Assembly: GCF_000620765.1 (NCBI RefSeq)
Contig: NZ_JIAK01000007.1
Span: forward strand, 124,001-188,000
Source: Desulfovermiculus halophilus DSM 18834
Lineage (GTDB): Bacteria > Desulfobacterota > Desulfovibrionia > Desulfovibrionales > Desulfothermaceae
DNA length: 64,000 bases
Direction of reading: 5' to 3'
This document shows positions 42,298 through 50,155 of the stretch, one piece after another (position 1 is the stretch's first letter; every line of letters begins with the position of its first letter). The notes beneath the pieces were generated by a model, which worked only from the letters and a program-made list of their open reading frames with translations, ran no database searches and was not told the DNA's origin. Position numbers and translations under genes: made by a program.

Positions 42298-43482
42298 TCA
42301 AACTGTATGCTGAAAAAAGGTGAACACGCTGGAGACAAAGATTTCCACCCCCAAGGGAAGCACGTCTTCATCGATGTTGAATTCCGGATTGTGATGGGCA
42401 ATATCCGTTTTTTTGTCCGGATTGCCGCAGCCCAGGAAGATGAAGGCCGCCGGGATCCTGGCGCTGTATTCGGCGAAGTCCTCGCTGGCGATGGTCTGCA
42501 TGGTGGTCAGTCCCTCGGTCGGACCAAGGACCTGGGAGATGGCCTCGGTTGCGATCCGGGTCAGCCTGGGGTCGTTGATCAGGGGGATGTTTTCCCGGTC
42601 CATGTTGATCTCGCATGTGCACCGGTAGGTATCGCAGATGCTGTGTGCTATGCGCTGGAACCTCTGGGCCGGGTGTTCCGGGCTGTCCGGTCCGGCCGGA
42701 TACAGATAGCGGATGGTGCCTTCCAGAAGGACCTCTTCGGGAATGATGTTGCTTTTGGTCCCTCCTTCAACTTTGCCGAACATGATGGTTGTGGGGTGCA
42801 GGTTGCTGATCTCCCTGGTCTGAATGGCCTGGACGGCCATGATCAGGTTGCCGGCGGCGATGACCGGGTCGACAGCCTCCTCGGGAAATCCCGTGTGTCC
42901 GCCCTTGCCCCTGATCGCGAGCTTAAAGACGTCCAGCCCGCCCATAACAGGTCCGGGGGTTGCGGCCACGGTCCCGGATGGGAGCTGGCTCCAGATGTGA
43001 ATCCCCAAGGCAGCGTCAACTCGAGGATCTTCCAGCACTCCAGCCCGGATCATGTCCCTGGCTCCGTTGATTTCCTCATTGGGCTGGAAGACGAGCTTGA
43101 CCGTCCCCCGCAGGTTGTCCCTGTTCTCCACCAGGACCTTGGCTGCCCCAAGGAGCATGGCCATGTGTGCGTCGTGGCCGCAAGCATGCATGACTCCTTC
43201 GGTACAGGAGCAGTAGTCCACCTCAGTCGCTTCACATATGGGCAGGGCGTCCATGTCAGCCCGGAGCATGAGGACCGGCTTTTCCTGTTGCCCCTCAATC
43301 AGGGCAACGACGCCGGTCCCGGCCATTCTGGCGGTGGTCAGTCCCAGGGCTTGCAGATACTGCTCGATCACAGAAGCGGTCCGGAATTCCTGAAAACCCA
43401 GCTCCGGATGGGCATGGAAATCCCGGCGCAGGGCGATGATATCGTCCTTGAGCTCGGCTATCCTGGCTTTGAGCATTTGCAT
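42298..43482 (-). CDS. M20-family amidohydrolase (hippurate hydrolase/aminoacylase type)
   Basis: 394 residues. M20D landmarks: LRRDFHAHPELGFQEFRTA, MLRADMDALPI, MHACGHDAHMAMLLGAA (metal Cys and His), LVFQPNEEINGARDMI, GKGGHTGFPEEAVDP and the late His in IAHHNPEF. These enzymes remove acyl groups from N-acyl amino acids. In this island it could deacylate the N-acetyl-diaminobutyrate made by the DoeA-like hydrolase, a step for which no DoeB is present; that is inference. Element A inserted exactly behind its stop codon. Confidence 0.9.
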   Translation of the reverse strand: MQMLKARIAELKDDIIALRRDFHAHPELGFQEFRTASVIEQYLQALGLTTARMAGTGVVALIEGQQEKPVLMLRADMDALPICEATEVDYCSCTEGVMHACGHDAHMAMLLGAAKVLVENRDNLRGTVKLVFQPNEEINGARDMIRAGVLEDPRVDAALGIHIWSQLPSGTVAATPGPVMGGLDVFKLAIRGKGGHTGFPEEAVDPVIAAGNLIMAVQAIQTREISNLHPTTIMFGKVEGGTKSNIIPEEVLLEGTIRYLYPAGPDSPEHPAQRFQRIAHSICDTYRCTCEINMDRENIPLINDPRLTRIATEAISQVLGPTEGLTTMQTIASEDFAEYSARIPAAFIFLGCGNPDKKTDIAHHNPEFNIDEDVLPLGVEIFVSSVFTFFQHTV

Positions 43483-43494
43483 AATAGTAGCACG

Positions 43495-44226
43495 TTACAA
43501 TGCGTCGTTAAAGGTTTTTTTGCGCACAGCGAAGGCCACGTAATCGATCAGGCTCAGATAGTCGAAGACAGGCAGGCCTGTTGCTTCCTGGATTGCTGCG
43601 GCATAGGGCGGGAGCATGCTGCATTCCAGAAGCAGGGCCCCCAGGTCTGAGTTTTCGGCCTGGAGCGTACGTGCGGCTTGGACCACGTCAGTGCGGATTT
43701 GGCCGCTGTCCAGGACGCCGACATCATCAATGGCCGCTTTTTTAAAGGCATCACTGTGTTCCAGCCCGGCGACGCGAATCTTAGAGGAGTCGTTGATCCC
43801 CAGAGAGGAAAAAAGCTGAAGATCCAGGGACTGGGCATTGGCAGTCAGGACACCGATTGTGGACCGGGGGGCGATGATTGAGGCGATGAACGGGATCTGG
43901 AGCAGGCTGGTCAGGAACACCGGTATGTGCACAGCACGTTGCACCTCCCGCTGGTATATGGCCATGAATCCGCAGTCACCGGTAATGGCCTTGACCCCCT
44001 CCCGTTCCAGTTCCTGCGCCCCGCGGACCATCTCCTGGATGAAGCTTTGATCGTGAGCAAAGATCCGCTCCGGGGTCAGCCCATCAATGCGCCGAAAACG
44101 TACAGGGTACTGATAGGTTCCTGCGTTGCCCACATCGCCGTGAATAAAGGGCGTGGTGGTATCCAAGAGCAGGATGCCGATGAGCTCTCCGTACGAGGTC
44201 TGTCCAGGTCTGGCCTTGAAGATCAT
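43495..44226 (-). CDS. Aspartate/glutamate racemase-family protein
   Basis: 243 residues. The two catalytic Cys of the family are present: GVKAITGDCGFMAIYQ and LGALLLECSMLPPYAAAIQ. Related members include hydantoin racemase, arylmalonate decarboxylase and EutA of ectoine-use clusters. The LECSMLPPYA context is closest to the uncharacterised Asp/Glu racemase subgroup. It ends 12 bp before the amidohydrolase and follows the M24 hydrolase, so it is in the same operon. Confidence 0.84.
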   Translation of the reverse strand: MIFKARPGQTSYGELIGILLLDTTTPFIHGDVGNAGTYQYPVRFRRIDGLTPERIFAHDQSFIQEMVRGAQELEREGVKAITGDCGFMAIYQREVQRAVHIPVFLTSLLQIPFIASIIAPRSTIGVLTANAQSLDLQLFSSLGINDSSKIRVAGLEHSDAFKKAAIDDVGVLDSGQIRTDVVQAARTLQAENSDLGALLLECSMLPPYAAAIQEATGLPVFDYLSLIDYVAFAVRKKTFNDAL

Positions 44227-44313
44227 GACGCTACCAATGAATGTCGTGTGTTGTGTCTACATGCCTACGAGGGGGGGGCACAACGAATGATATCTGCCCC
44301 TCTCTTCTGTCCC

Positions 44314-45492
44314 CTACCCCTCCAGGAGAAACAGCTTGCGCGGAAAATCGGCGAATGTTTTGCATCCGGTTTGCGTGACCTGAAAGGATTCGCTGCACTC
44401 AAAGCCGAAGTCGTCCATCCACATGCCCAAAATCATGTGAAAGGTCATATTCGGGGTCAGGACAGACCTGTCACCGGGGCGCAGGCTCATGGTATGCTCT
44501 CCCCAGTCGGGCGGATAATTCAGACCCATAGAGTAGCCGATCCTGGATTCCTTCTCCAATCCGAACTTGGCGATGTGCCTGCGCCAGACCAGCTCCACCT
44601 CCTGGCATTGCATCCCGGGCTTGATGGCCTCCAGGGTCAGATTCAAGCCTTCAACGGTTCTGTCGGCCAACTCCTGAAGCTTTGGGGGCGGCTTTCGGCC
44701 CACAAAGGCGGTCCTGGCGATCGGACAGTGGTAGCGGAGCCGGCATCCGGCCAGTTCCAGATTGACCGCCTGGTCCTTGTGATACGGTTCGTCGGTCCAG
44801 GTCAGGTGCGGGGCGGAGGTCTTTTCTCCGGTGGGCATCATGGGCACAATGGCCGGGTAGTCCCCCCCGAACTCGGGCAGCCCCTGGATTTGAGCCCGGT
44901 AGACCTCGGCGACTGCGTCGCATTCGCGCACTCCGGGGCGGATATGATCCAGGGCGGTCTGCATGACGTTTTCCGCGATTTTGCCTGCCTGCTGCATATA
45001 GGCGATTTCCTGGTCCGACTTGACGCTGCGCACCCAGCTGACCAGGAGGCTGCAATCCACGAAATCGACGCCGGGCAGAGCGGTCTGCAGCTCTTCCAGC
45101 CAGCGCACGGTAAAGTAATAGGCGTCCTTCTCCACGCCGATCCGCTTGGTGTGCAGGTTACGTTCCTGCAGAAACCGGCCCGCAAAGCGCAGGGGATGAT
45201 TGTCTGCGACCTGGACCAGGTTGTCCGGGTAGCCGACGATCTGCTCCCGGTCCATCCAGACCGTGTGCCTGGCCCCGTTGGCGTCCATGCCCCGGCCGAT
45301 CCAAAAGGGCTGGTCGTGGTCCAGGCTGAGGACAACAACCTGCGGGGTATAGAAGGACCACCCGTCGTATCCGGTCAGGTAGTTCATGTTGGCCGGGTCA
45401 GCGACCAGGATGACCTCCAGGCCCTGCTTCTGCATGGCCTGCTTGGTGGCCTGGATCCGCTGCTGGTATTCGCTGAGAGGGAAGATGGGCAT
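44314..45492 (-). CDS. M24-family hydrolase, ectoine hydrolase (DoeA/EutD)-like
   Basis: About 392 residues, near the ~399 of DoeA. It shares long stretches with DoeA as I recall it: DPANMNYLTGYDGWSFY, GRGMDANGARHTVWM, GGDYPAIVPMMPTG with SAPHLTW, GCRLRYHCPIARTAF, and GLNYPPDWGEHTMSLRPGD. The canonical creatinase/prolidase metal ligands are partly absent, as in DoeA. DoeA opens the ectoine ring to N-acetyl-diaminobutyrate. The start at 45492 (MPIFPLSEY) has GAGG 9 nt upstream. Neighbouring racemase and amidohydrolase genes support a small-molecule catabolic role. Confidence 0.8.
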   Translation of the reverse strand: MPIFPLSEYQQRIQATKQAMQKQGLEVILVADPANMNYLTGYDGWSFYTPQVVVLSLDHDQPFWIGRGMDANGARHTVWMDREQIVGYPDNLVQVADNHPLRFAGRFLQERNLHTKRIGVEKDAYYFTVRWLEELQTALPGVDFVDCSLLVSWVRSVKSDQEIAYMQQAGKIAENVMQTALDHIRPGVRECDAVAEVYRAQIQGLPEFGGDYPAIVPMMPTGEKTSAPHLTWTDEPYHKDQAVNLELAGCRLRYHCPIARTAFVGRKPPPKLQELADRTVEGLNLTLEAIKPGMQCQEVELVWRRHIAKFGLEKESRIGYSMGLNYPPDWGEHTMSLRPGDRSVLTPNMTFHMILGMWMDDFGFECSESFQVTQTGCKTFADFPRKLFLLEG

Positions 45493-45610
45493 AACCTGTA
45501 ACCTCAAATCTTGCTTTACCTTCATTTGCAAAAACTTTTGACTTATAAGTCTTTGTTTTTGCTGACCTTTGACCTCTAGCGAATGAAAAGGACTTTTTGC
45601 ACTCGCATCT

Positions 45611-46858
45611 CTAGATCCATCCCCGCAAGAGCATGGCCCTTTCCAGCTTTTTCAGGGCGTGAATCCAGGCCCCGAAGCGCAGGGAAGGGGTGTTGGCCTC
45701 CCTGGCCCTGTCTCTGGACTGGGTGTAAGCAGCGATAATCCTGGTACGCAGGGTGGCATTCACCCGGTCCAGGTCCCAGTATTCATCGGAGAGTCCCTGG
45801 GAACGCTCAAAGTGGCAGACGGTGGCTCCTCCGCTGTTGGCCACCACATCCGGAACCACGGTGACCTGCTTGTCCGTCAGGATCTGGTCCGCTTCCGTGG
45901 TCAGCGGGCCATTGGCTCCTTCCACAATGAGCTTGGCCCGGACCTTGCCCGCGTTGCCGGCGTGAACCACGTCATGGACTGCTGCCGGAACCAGGATATC
46001 CACTTCGGCTTCCAGGACCTGATCATTGGTCATGGCTTCGGTGCCGGGAAAATCAGCCACGCTGCCGGTGGACCGGACGTGGTCCTTCAGAGCCGGGATG
46101 TCCAGGCCCTTGGGGTCATAGATTCCTCCGTAGACGTCGCTGACGGCCACAACCCGGCACCCGGTCTGGTACAGATGGGACGCAAGCTCCGCGCCGACTT
46201 GGCCGAAGCCCTGCACCGCGGCCGGGGCCTGATTGAGCTCAAGCCCCATATCCTGGGCAGCGGCCTGGAGGACCAGAAAGACACCCCGGCCTGTAGCCGC
46301 CTTCCCGCCCAGGGAGCCGCCCAGAATGGCCGGCTTATCGTTGATGGCCGCCGGGCAGTGGGTCCCGGTTGTTTGTTCGTATTCATCCAGCATCCAGGAC
46401 ATGGCCTGTTCCCCGGTGCCGATGTCAGCTCCCGGAACATCCACCCACGGCCCCTTGGGGGTCAGGTTGCGGACGAAAGCCCGGATCAGGCTTTCCTGGT
46501 CCCGGGCGGTGAGTGTCCTGAGGTCGGCCCGGATGCCGCCTTTGGCTCCGCCGGCCGGGATGTCGGCCACGCAATGCTTCACGGTCATAAAGATGCCCAG
46601 GGCCTTGATTTCGTCCAGGGTCAGCTCCGGGCGGATGCGGGTTCCGTCCCGGAAGGGCCCCATCGCGTCGCAGTAATGGACCCGGTAGGCCTGAAAGACC
46701 TCAAAATCCCCATTGTCCAGCTTGAGGGGGATGCAGAAAGAGTTGATCCGTTTCGGAGTTTGCAGAACCTTCAGAGCCCGGGGGTTGATCTGACCCAGGC
46801 GTCCGGCCTCGTTTAAGGTGTCCAGGGCGACGTCAAAGACGGTTTTGGAAGGAGACAT
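45611..46858 (-). CDS. Glu/Leu/Phe/Val dehydrogenase homologue with altered substrate motif
   Basis: About 415 residues. The catalytic segment is intact (DIPAGGAKGGIRAD), and the NAD-binding half has AAVQGFGQVGAELASHLYQTGCRVVAVSDVYGGIYDPKGLD and PAAVHDVVHAGNAGKVRAKLIVEGANGP. But the usual GPxKGGIR substrate loop reads GPFRDGTRIRP, so the Lys that holds the glutamate side-chain carboxylate is Arg and the next Gly is Asp. A substrate other than glutamate is likely. The start at 46858 has AAAGGA 7 nt upstream. Second phase of the island operon, between the TIM-barrel-like gene and the M24 hydrolase. Confidence 0.87.
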   Translation of the reverse strand: MSPSKTVFDVALDTLNEAGRLGQINPRALKVLQTPKRINSFCIPLKLDNGDFEVFQAYRVHYCDAMGPFRDGTRIRPELTLDEIKALGIFMTVKHCVADIPAGGAKGGIRADLRTLTARDQESLIRAFVRNLTPKGPWVDVPGADIGTGEQAMSWMLDEYEQTTGTHCPAAINDKPAILGGSLGGKAATGRGVFLVLQAAAQDMGLELNQAPAAVQGFGQVGAELASHLYQTGCRVVAVSDVYGGIYDPKGLDIPALKDHVRSTGSVADFPGTEAMTNDQVLEAEVDILVPAAVHDVVHAGNAGKVRAKLIVEGANGPLTTEADQILTDKQVTVVPDVVANSGGATVCHFERSQGLSDEYWDLDRVNATLRTRIIAAYTQSRDRAREANTPSLRFGAWIHALKKLERAMLLRGWI

Positions 46859-46891
46859 GGGCATGTCCTTTGGTTCGAGGGTGGAAAAGGG

Positions 46892-47842
46892 CTATCCGAC
46901 CACAGGCAGGATGAGGTCCTTGGCTCCCTTGTTGGAAGTTTTCAGCTGGGGGGCGTGCCTGGTCATCATCTCCTGGACCACCTGAGCCATCTTCACTTTC
47001 TCCCGGATCAGCTCCTGATGAAAGGACTCAAAGGCCCAGGGCTTGTAGATGTCGGCCTCAGAGGTGCCGGGCTCGATCTTGAAGTAGACCGGGGAGGCCA
47101 CCCGGGCGATTTCCGGGGCTTCATAGGCCCGGTACATGCCGCCGAAGGCATCGACAATGATCACGTAGACATCCAGGGGCATGTCCACAGCCTTGCGGAT
47201 GGAGGACAATATGGGCAAGGAGACGTCGGACAGGGGGTTCATGGAGTTTGCGCCCAGGGATTCCACGATCTTGGCCCCGGCTGCACTGCACTGGCCACCA
47301 AAGACCGAGTATTTGAACACTGTTTCCTTGGGGATCATGCCTTCGGAGCGCATCCTGTTCACGATGTTCAGCACCCCTTCGTCATAGACCAGGAACCCGC
47401 GGATTCCGGCTTCGATATTCCGCATCATGTCGGCAATATGGTAGGATACATTGTCCGAACCGCGCAAACGCATGCCCTGCATCACCCCTTCCGGAGTCGC
47501 GGCTTCCTTGGATCCCGGATCCCAGGCCTTGCGATGCCCAACGACCATGACCACTTCGATCTCTTCATCCCGGGCCATCTTGGCCATGGTTTTGAGCTCG
47601 TCGAAATCGCAGTAGGTGGAACCGCCGACTGTGGCCACCACCCTGTGCACGGTCACCTTTCGTTTCTTGGCCTCGTCGATCATGGCTTCCATGGTCGAGG
47701 CCCGCTCAACGCCGGCGATTTCAATCCGCCACTGGGCCCCGTCGGGAAAGGACTTCGGGGAATCGGCAAGATCGTAGCCGTCCCGGCCGGGAATGCCCAT
47801 TTTTTCCATAAAATCTCGAATGCTCTTCAATGTCTCAGACAT
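46892..47842 (-). CDS. Unrecognised TIM-barrel-like protein
   Basis: About 316 residues. I do not recognise the family. The strand-helix rhythm (VERASTMEAMIDEAKKR, TVHRVVATVGGSTYCDFDELKTMAKMARDEEIEVVMVVGHR, ETVFKYSVFGGQCSAAGAKIVESLGANSMNPLSDVSLPILSSIRKAVDMPLDVYVIIVDAFGG, SPVYFKIEPG) suggests a beta/alpha barrel; a U32-like or aldolase-like role is conceivable. AAGGAG lies 5 nt before the start at 47842. It follows the PanB homologue and precedes the dehydrogenase in the same operon. Confidence 0.72.
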   Translation of the reverse strand: MSETLKSIRDFMEKMGIPGRDGYDLADSPKSFPDGAQWRIEIAGVERASTMEAMIDEAKKRKVTVHRVVATVGGSTYCDFDELKTMAKMARDEEIEVVMVVGHRKAWDPGSKEAATPEGVMQGMRLRGSDNVSYHIADMMRNIEAGIRGFLVYDEGVLNIVNRMRSEGMIPKETVFKYSVFGGQCSAAGAKIVESLGANSMNPLSDVSLPILSSIRKAVDMPLDVYVIIVDAFGGMYRAYEAPEIARVASPVYFKIEPGTSEADIYKPWAFESFHQELIREKVKMAQVVQEMMTRHAPQLKTSNKGAKDLILPVVG

Positions 47843-47934
47843 GGGGGCTCCTTGTAGGTCAAAATGAAGTTTCGGCACACTGCCTGTACACTCTGGTCAT
47901 CCATCGCCTCTGCTTGCAACAAAGGGGGCGCTGC

Positions 47935-48783
47935 CTATTTGAGCAGCTTCTGCAGCTTGTCCAGCTCCCCGTCCACCATCTTGTACGTGTGTTCTTCGGC
48001 CGGAAACGACCTGTCCTTGACCTCGGCAAAGTAGTTTTCAAAGGCCTTGATGCATTTGTCGCCGATGTTCTCGTATTTTTTGACGAACTTCGGAGTGAAG
48101 GCCTGAAACTGGCCAAGGACGTCGCTGCAGATCATGAGCTGGCCGTCGGCCTCGACCCCGGCTCCAATGGAATAGACCGGGATGGTCAAGGTGTCCCGAA
48201 TGATTCCGCACACTTCCGGAGGCACGGCCTCCACCAGCAGGGCAAAGGCCCCGGCTTCCTGGATGGCCAGGGCATCGTCGATCTGGGCCTTGGCTGTCTC
48301 CGCTGTCCGGCCCTGGGCCTTGAACCCGCCCAGCTGGCCGGAACTCTGCGGGGTGAGCCCGATATGGCCCATGACCAGCATGCCGCCGTCGGCAATGGCC
48401 TTGATCTGATCGCAAACCCGGTTTCCGCCCTCCAGCTTGATGGCATCCACCCCAGCCTCCTTGTGGAAGCGTCCGGCATTGTACACAGCCTCGCTGACAC
48501 TGACCTGATAGGACAAAAAAGGCATGTCCCCGATTATAAAGGTGTTCGGGGCCGCCCTGCGGACTGCCTCGCAGTGGACGATGCATTGGTCCATGGTCAC
48601 CGGTACGGTCCCGGAATATCCGTACACGCACATGCCCAGGGAATCGCCGACCAGGATCATATCTGCTCCTGCTGCTTCAGCGAACTGGGCAGTGGGAAAA
48701 TCGTAGGCCGTAATCCAGGCCGCGGGTTGGCCTTCGGTCTTCATCTTTTGCAGATCGATCCGGGAGAGTTTCTTTTTGCTCAT
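47935..48783 (-). CDS. Ketopantoate hydroxymethyltransferase (PanB) homologue in catabolic operon
   Basis: About 282 residues. All PanB landmarks are present: ITAYDFPTAQFAEAAGADMILVGDSLGM, GDMPFLSYQVS, AIKLEGGNR, GHIGLTPQSSGQLGGFKAQGR and the late IGAGVEADGQLMICSDVLG. PanB makes ketopantoate from 2-oxoisovalerate and methylene-tetrahydrofolate. No panC or other pantothenate gene is near; its operon holds a dehydrogenase, hydrolases and a TRAP transporter, so a catabolic or reverse (C1-releasing) role is possible. AAGGAG precedes the start at 48783. Confidence 0.86.
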   Translation of the reverse strand: MSKKKLSRIDLQKMKTEGQPAAWITAYDFPTAQFAEAAGADMILVGDSLGMCVYGYSGTVPVTMDQCIVHCEAVRRAAPNTFIIGDMPFLSYQVSVSEAVYNAGRFHKEAGVDAIKLEGGNRVCDQIKAIADGGMLVMGHIGLTPQSSGQLGGFKAQGRTAETAKAQIDDALAIQEAGAFALLVEAVPPEVCGIIRDTLTIPVYSIGAGVEADGQLMICSDVLGQFQAFTPKFVKKYENIGDKCIKAFENYFAEVKDRSFPAEEHTYKMVDGELDKLQKLLK

Positions 48784-48876
48784 GGGCTCGCTCCTTCTTT
48801 TGTGAGGATATGGTTGTGCCAGGCTGTCAGCGCGCGGCAGGCTTGGTCCTGGCGGAAAATGACCCTGCTGCTGCAT

Positions 48877-49650
48877 TCAGCCGCCCACCTGCTGCAGGCG
48901 CCGGCTCAGGCTGTGTCCCACGCTGAGAAGCTCCCGGCTCATGTCCTTCATTCTCTGGGCGGACATGCGCATGGAGGGACCGGAGATGCTGATGGCGTAC
49001 CGCGGGTACTCCCGGTGGTCGAAAATGGGTACAGCTACACAGCGCAGTCCGAGGCAGAGCTCCTCATTGTCCGTGGCATACCCGCACTCGCGGATCAGGG
49101 TGAGTTGCTGCATGAGGTCGCCGGGTCCGGAGCAGGTCGTGGGGGTCGGGGTTTTCCATCTTACAAGGTGCAAAAATTCAGTGAGCTCTTCCTGAGGGAG
49201 AAAGGCCAAAATGGCCTTGCCCAGGGCGGTTGCCTGGGCCGGGGCCCGGCTGCCGATCTCGGGGTCCGGGCGCAACAGTTCCGGGCTGTCGATCTTGTCT
49301 ATATGGACGACCTCGCAGTGGTCCAAAAAACCGAGGTTAATGGTTTCATGGAACTCAGCCGACAGCCTGCGCATGAATGTGGAGGCGTTCTTGCGGATCT
49401 CAAAACGGTTGGCCAGCTTGGTGCTCAGCTCCAGAATCTTGAAGGTTAATTCATATTTGCCGTCTGCATTTTGGTGGACGTATCCCAGGTCCTTGAGGGT
49501 GGAGACGAATCTGTGGGCACTTGCCCGGTTGTACCCCAAGGCGGCGGCTATACGGCTCACATGCATGGCGCCGCCTTCAGCCAGAAGCTCCAGGACGCGG
49601 AGCCCCTTATCCAGGGAGGCGATATAGTAGTATTCTTTTCCTGAGGGCAT
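48877..49650 (-). CDS. IclR-family transcriptional regulator
   Basis: About 257 residues. N-terminal winged helix (SLDKGLRVLELLAEGGAMHVSRIAAALGYNRASAHRFVSTLKDLGYV) and C-terminal effector domain (LGFLDHCEVVHIDKID, GSRAPAQATALGKAILAFLP, CGYATDNEELCLGLRCVAVPIF). First gene of the minus-strand island, about 93 bp before the PanB homologue, so it is the likely local regulator. ATG 49650 is used; a TTG 4 codons upstream is possible. An inverted repeat overlaps the start region. Confidence 0.91.
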   Translation of the reverse strand: MPSGKEYYYIASLDKGLRVLELLAEGGAMHVSRIAAALGYNRASAHRFVSTLKDLGYVHQNADGKYELTFKILELSTKLANRFEIRKNASTFMRRLSAEFHETINLGFLDHCEVVHIDKIDSPELLRPDPEIGSRAPAQATALGKAILAFLPQEELTEFLHLVRWKTPTPTTCSGPGDLMQQLTLIRECGYATDNEELCLGLRCVAVPIFDHREYPRYAISISGPSMRMSAQRMKDMSRELLSVGHSLSRRLQQVGG

Positions 49651-49695
49651 TCTGTAACGCAATATGTGACAGGGTCTTTGTATATGTTACAGAAT
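49649..49695. promoter_or_regulatory. Candidate IclR operator (ATTCTGTAAC inverted repeat)
   Basis: ATTCTGTAAC at 49649-49658 and its perfect reverse complement GTTACAGAAT at 49686-49695, 27 bp apart, with a further GTGACA (49666) between them. It overlaps the IclR start and upstream region, as autoregulatory IclR operators do. Similar GTGACA/GTAACA half-sites occur upstream of the first dctP gene (41937-41963). Binding is inferred. Confidence 0.5.
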
Positions 49696-49732
49696 ATGAT
49701 CAAAATCAGGTTGTCTTGTCAAGGAAAAAAGC

Positions 49733-50016
49733 GCTTCTTCGACGTTGACTGTGGATTTTTGGAGTTTGCCGTCTCTTCTGTGTACCCACTTTCGGCCCGG
49801 TATTTTCTAAGCCCCGCCAAAGGGGGATCCCTGCCCCCTCCCGGCTACTCACGTGCAGGTCACTGCTTTCTGTGTGCCTAAAGCGTATCATGCACGTGAG
49901 TGCCGGGTTTCCCCCTTTTGGCGGGACCAAGAAAATGTGCGGGCCTTACGCTTACGGCACACAGAAGAGACGGCAAACTCTTATGGATGCAATTCCACTT
50001 CCTGTGTCGAAGAGCC
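49733..50016. mobile_element. MITE-like palindromic element, copy B, ISL3-type ends
   Basis: 284 bp, same architecture as 42008-42289 and ~85-90% alike by eye, with most differences in the central loop. Ends GCTTCTTCGAC and GTCGAAGAGCC. Flanked by the 8-bp direct repeat AAAAAAGC at 49725-49732 and 50017-50024. It sits in the upstream region shared by the IclR gene and the divergent zinc-ribbon gene. The inner arms carry CCGGCTACTCACGTGCA and TGCACGTGAGTGCCGGG. Nothing coding is seen in 50025-50155. Confidence 0.85.
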
Positions 50017-50155
50017 AAAAAAGCGAACCATACGCAGGCCAGGGTGCCTGAGCAGAGGACCGGAGTCGGCCGGTCTGGGCCTGGCCCGGGGTTGCTTGAT
50101 TCTCACTGTCGAAGAAGGTACAACTTTTGAAGTTTGAACTCAGAGAGGTTTGCAC

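Noticed and set aside
50085-50102. TGGCCCGGGGTTGCTT as a -24/-12 sigma-54 promoter before the zinc-ribbon gene
   Set aside because: The GG and GC dinucleotides are 9 bp apart, not 10, and the -24 box is only a partial match in a GC-rich stretch.
49666-50137. Short frames inside the MITE-like copies as possible genes
   Set aside because: Both copies yield different, unrelated peptides and the sequence is explained by its palindromic structure.
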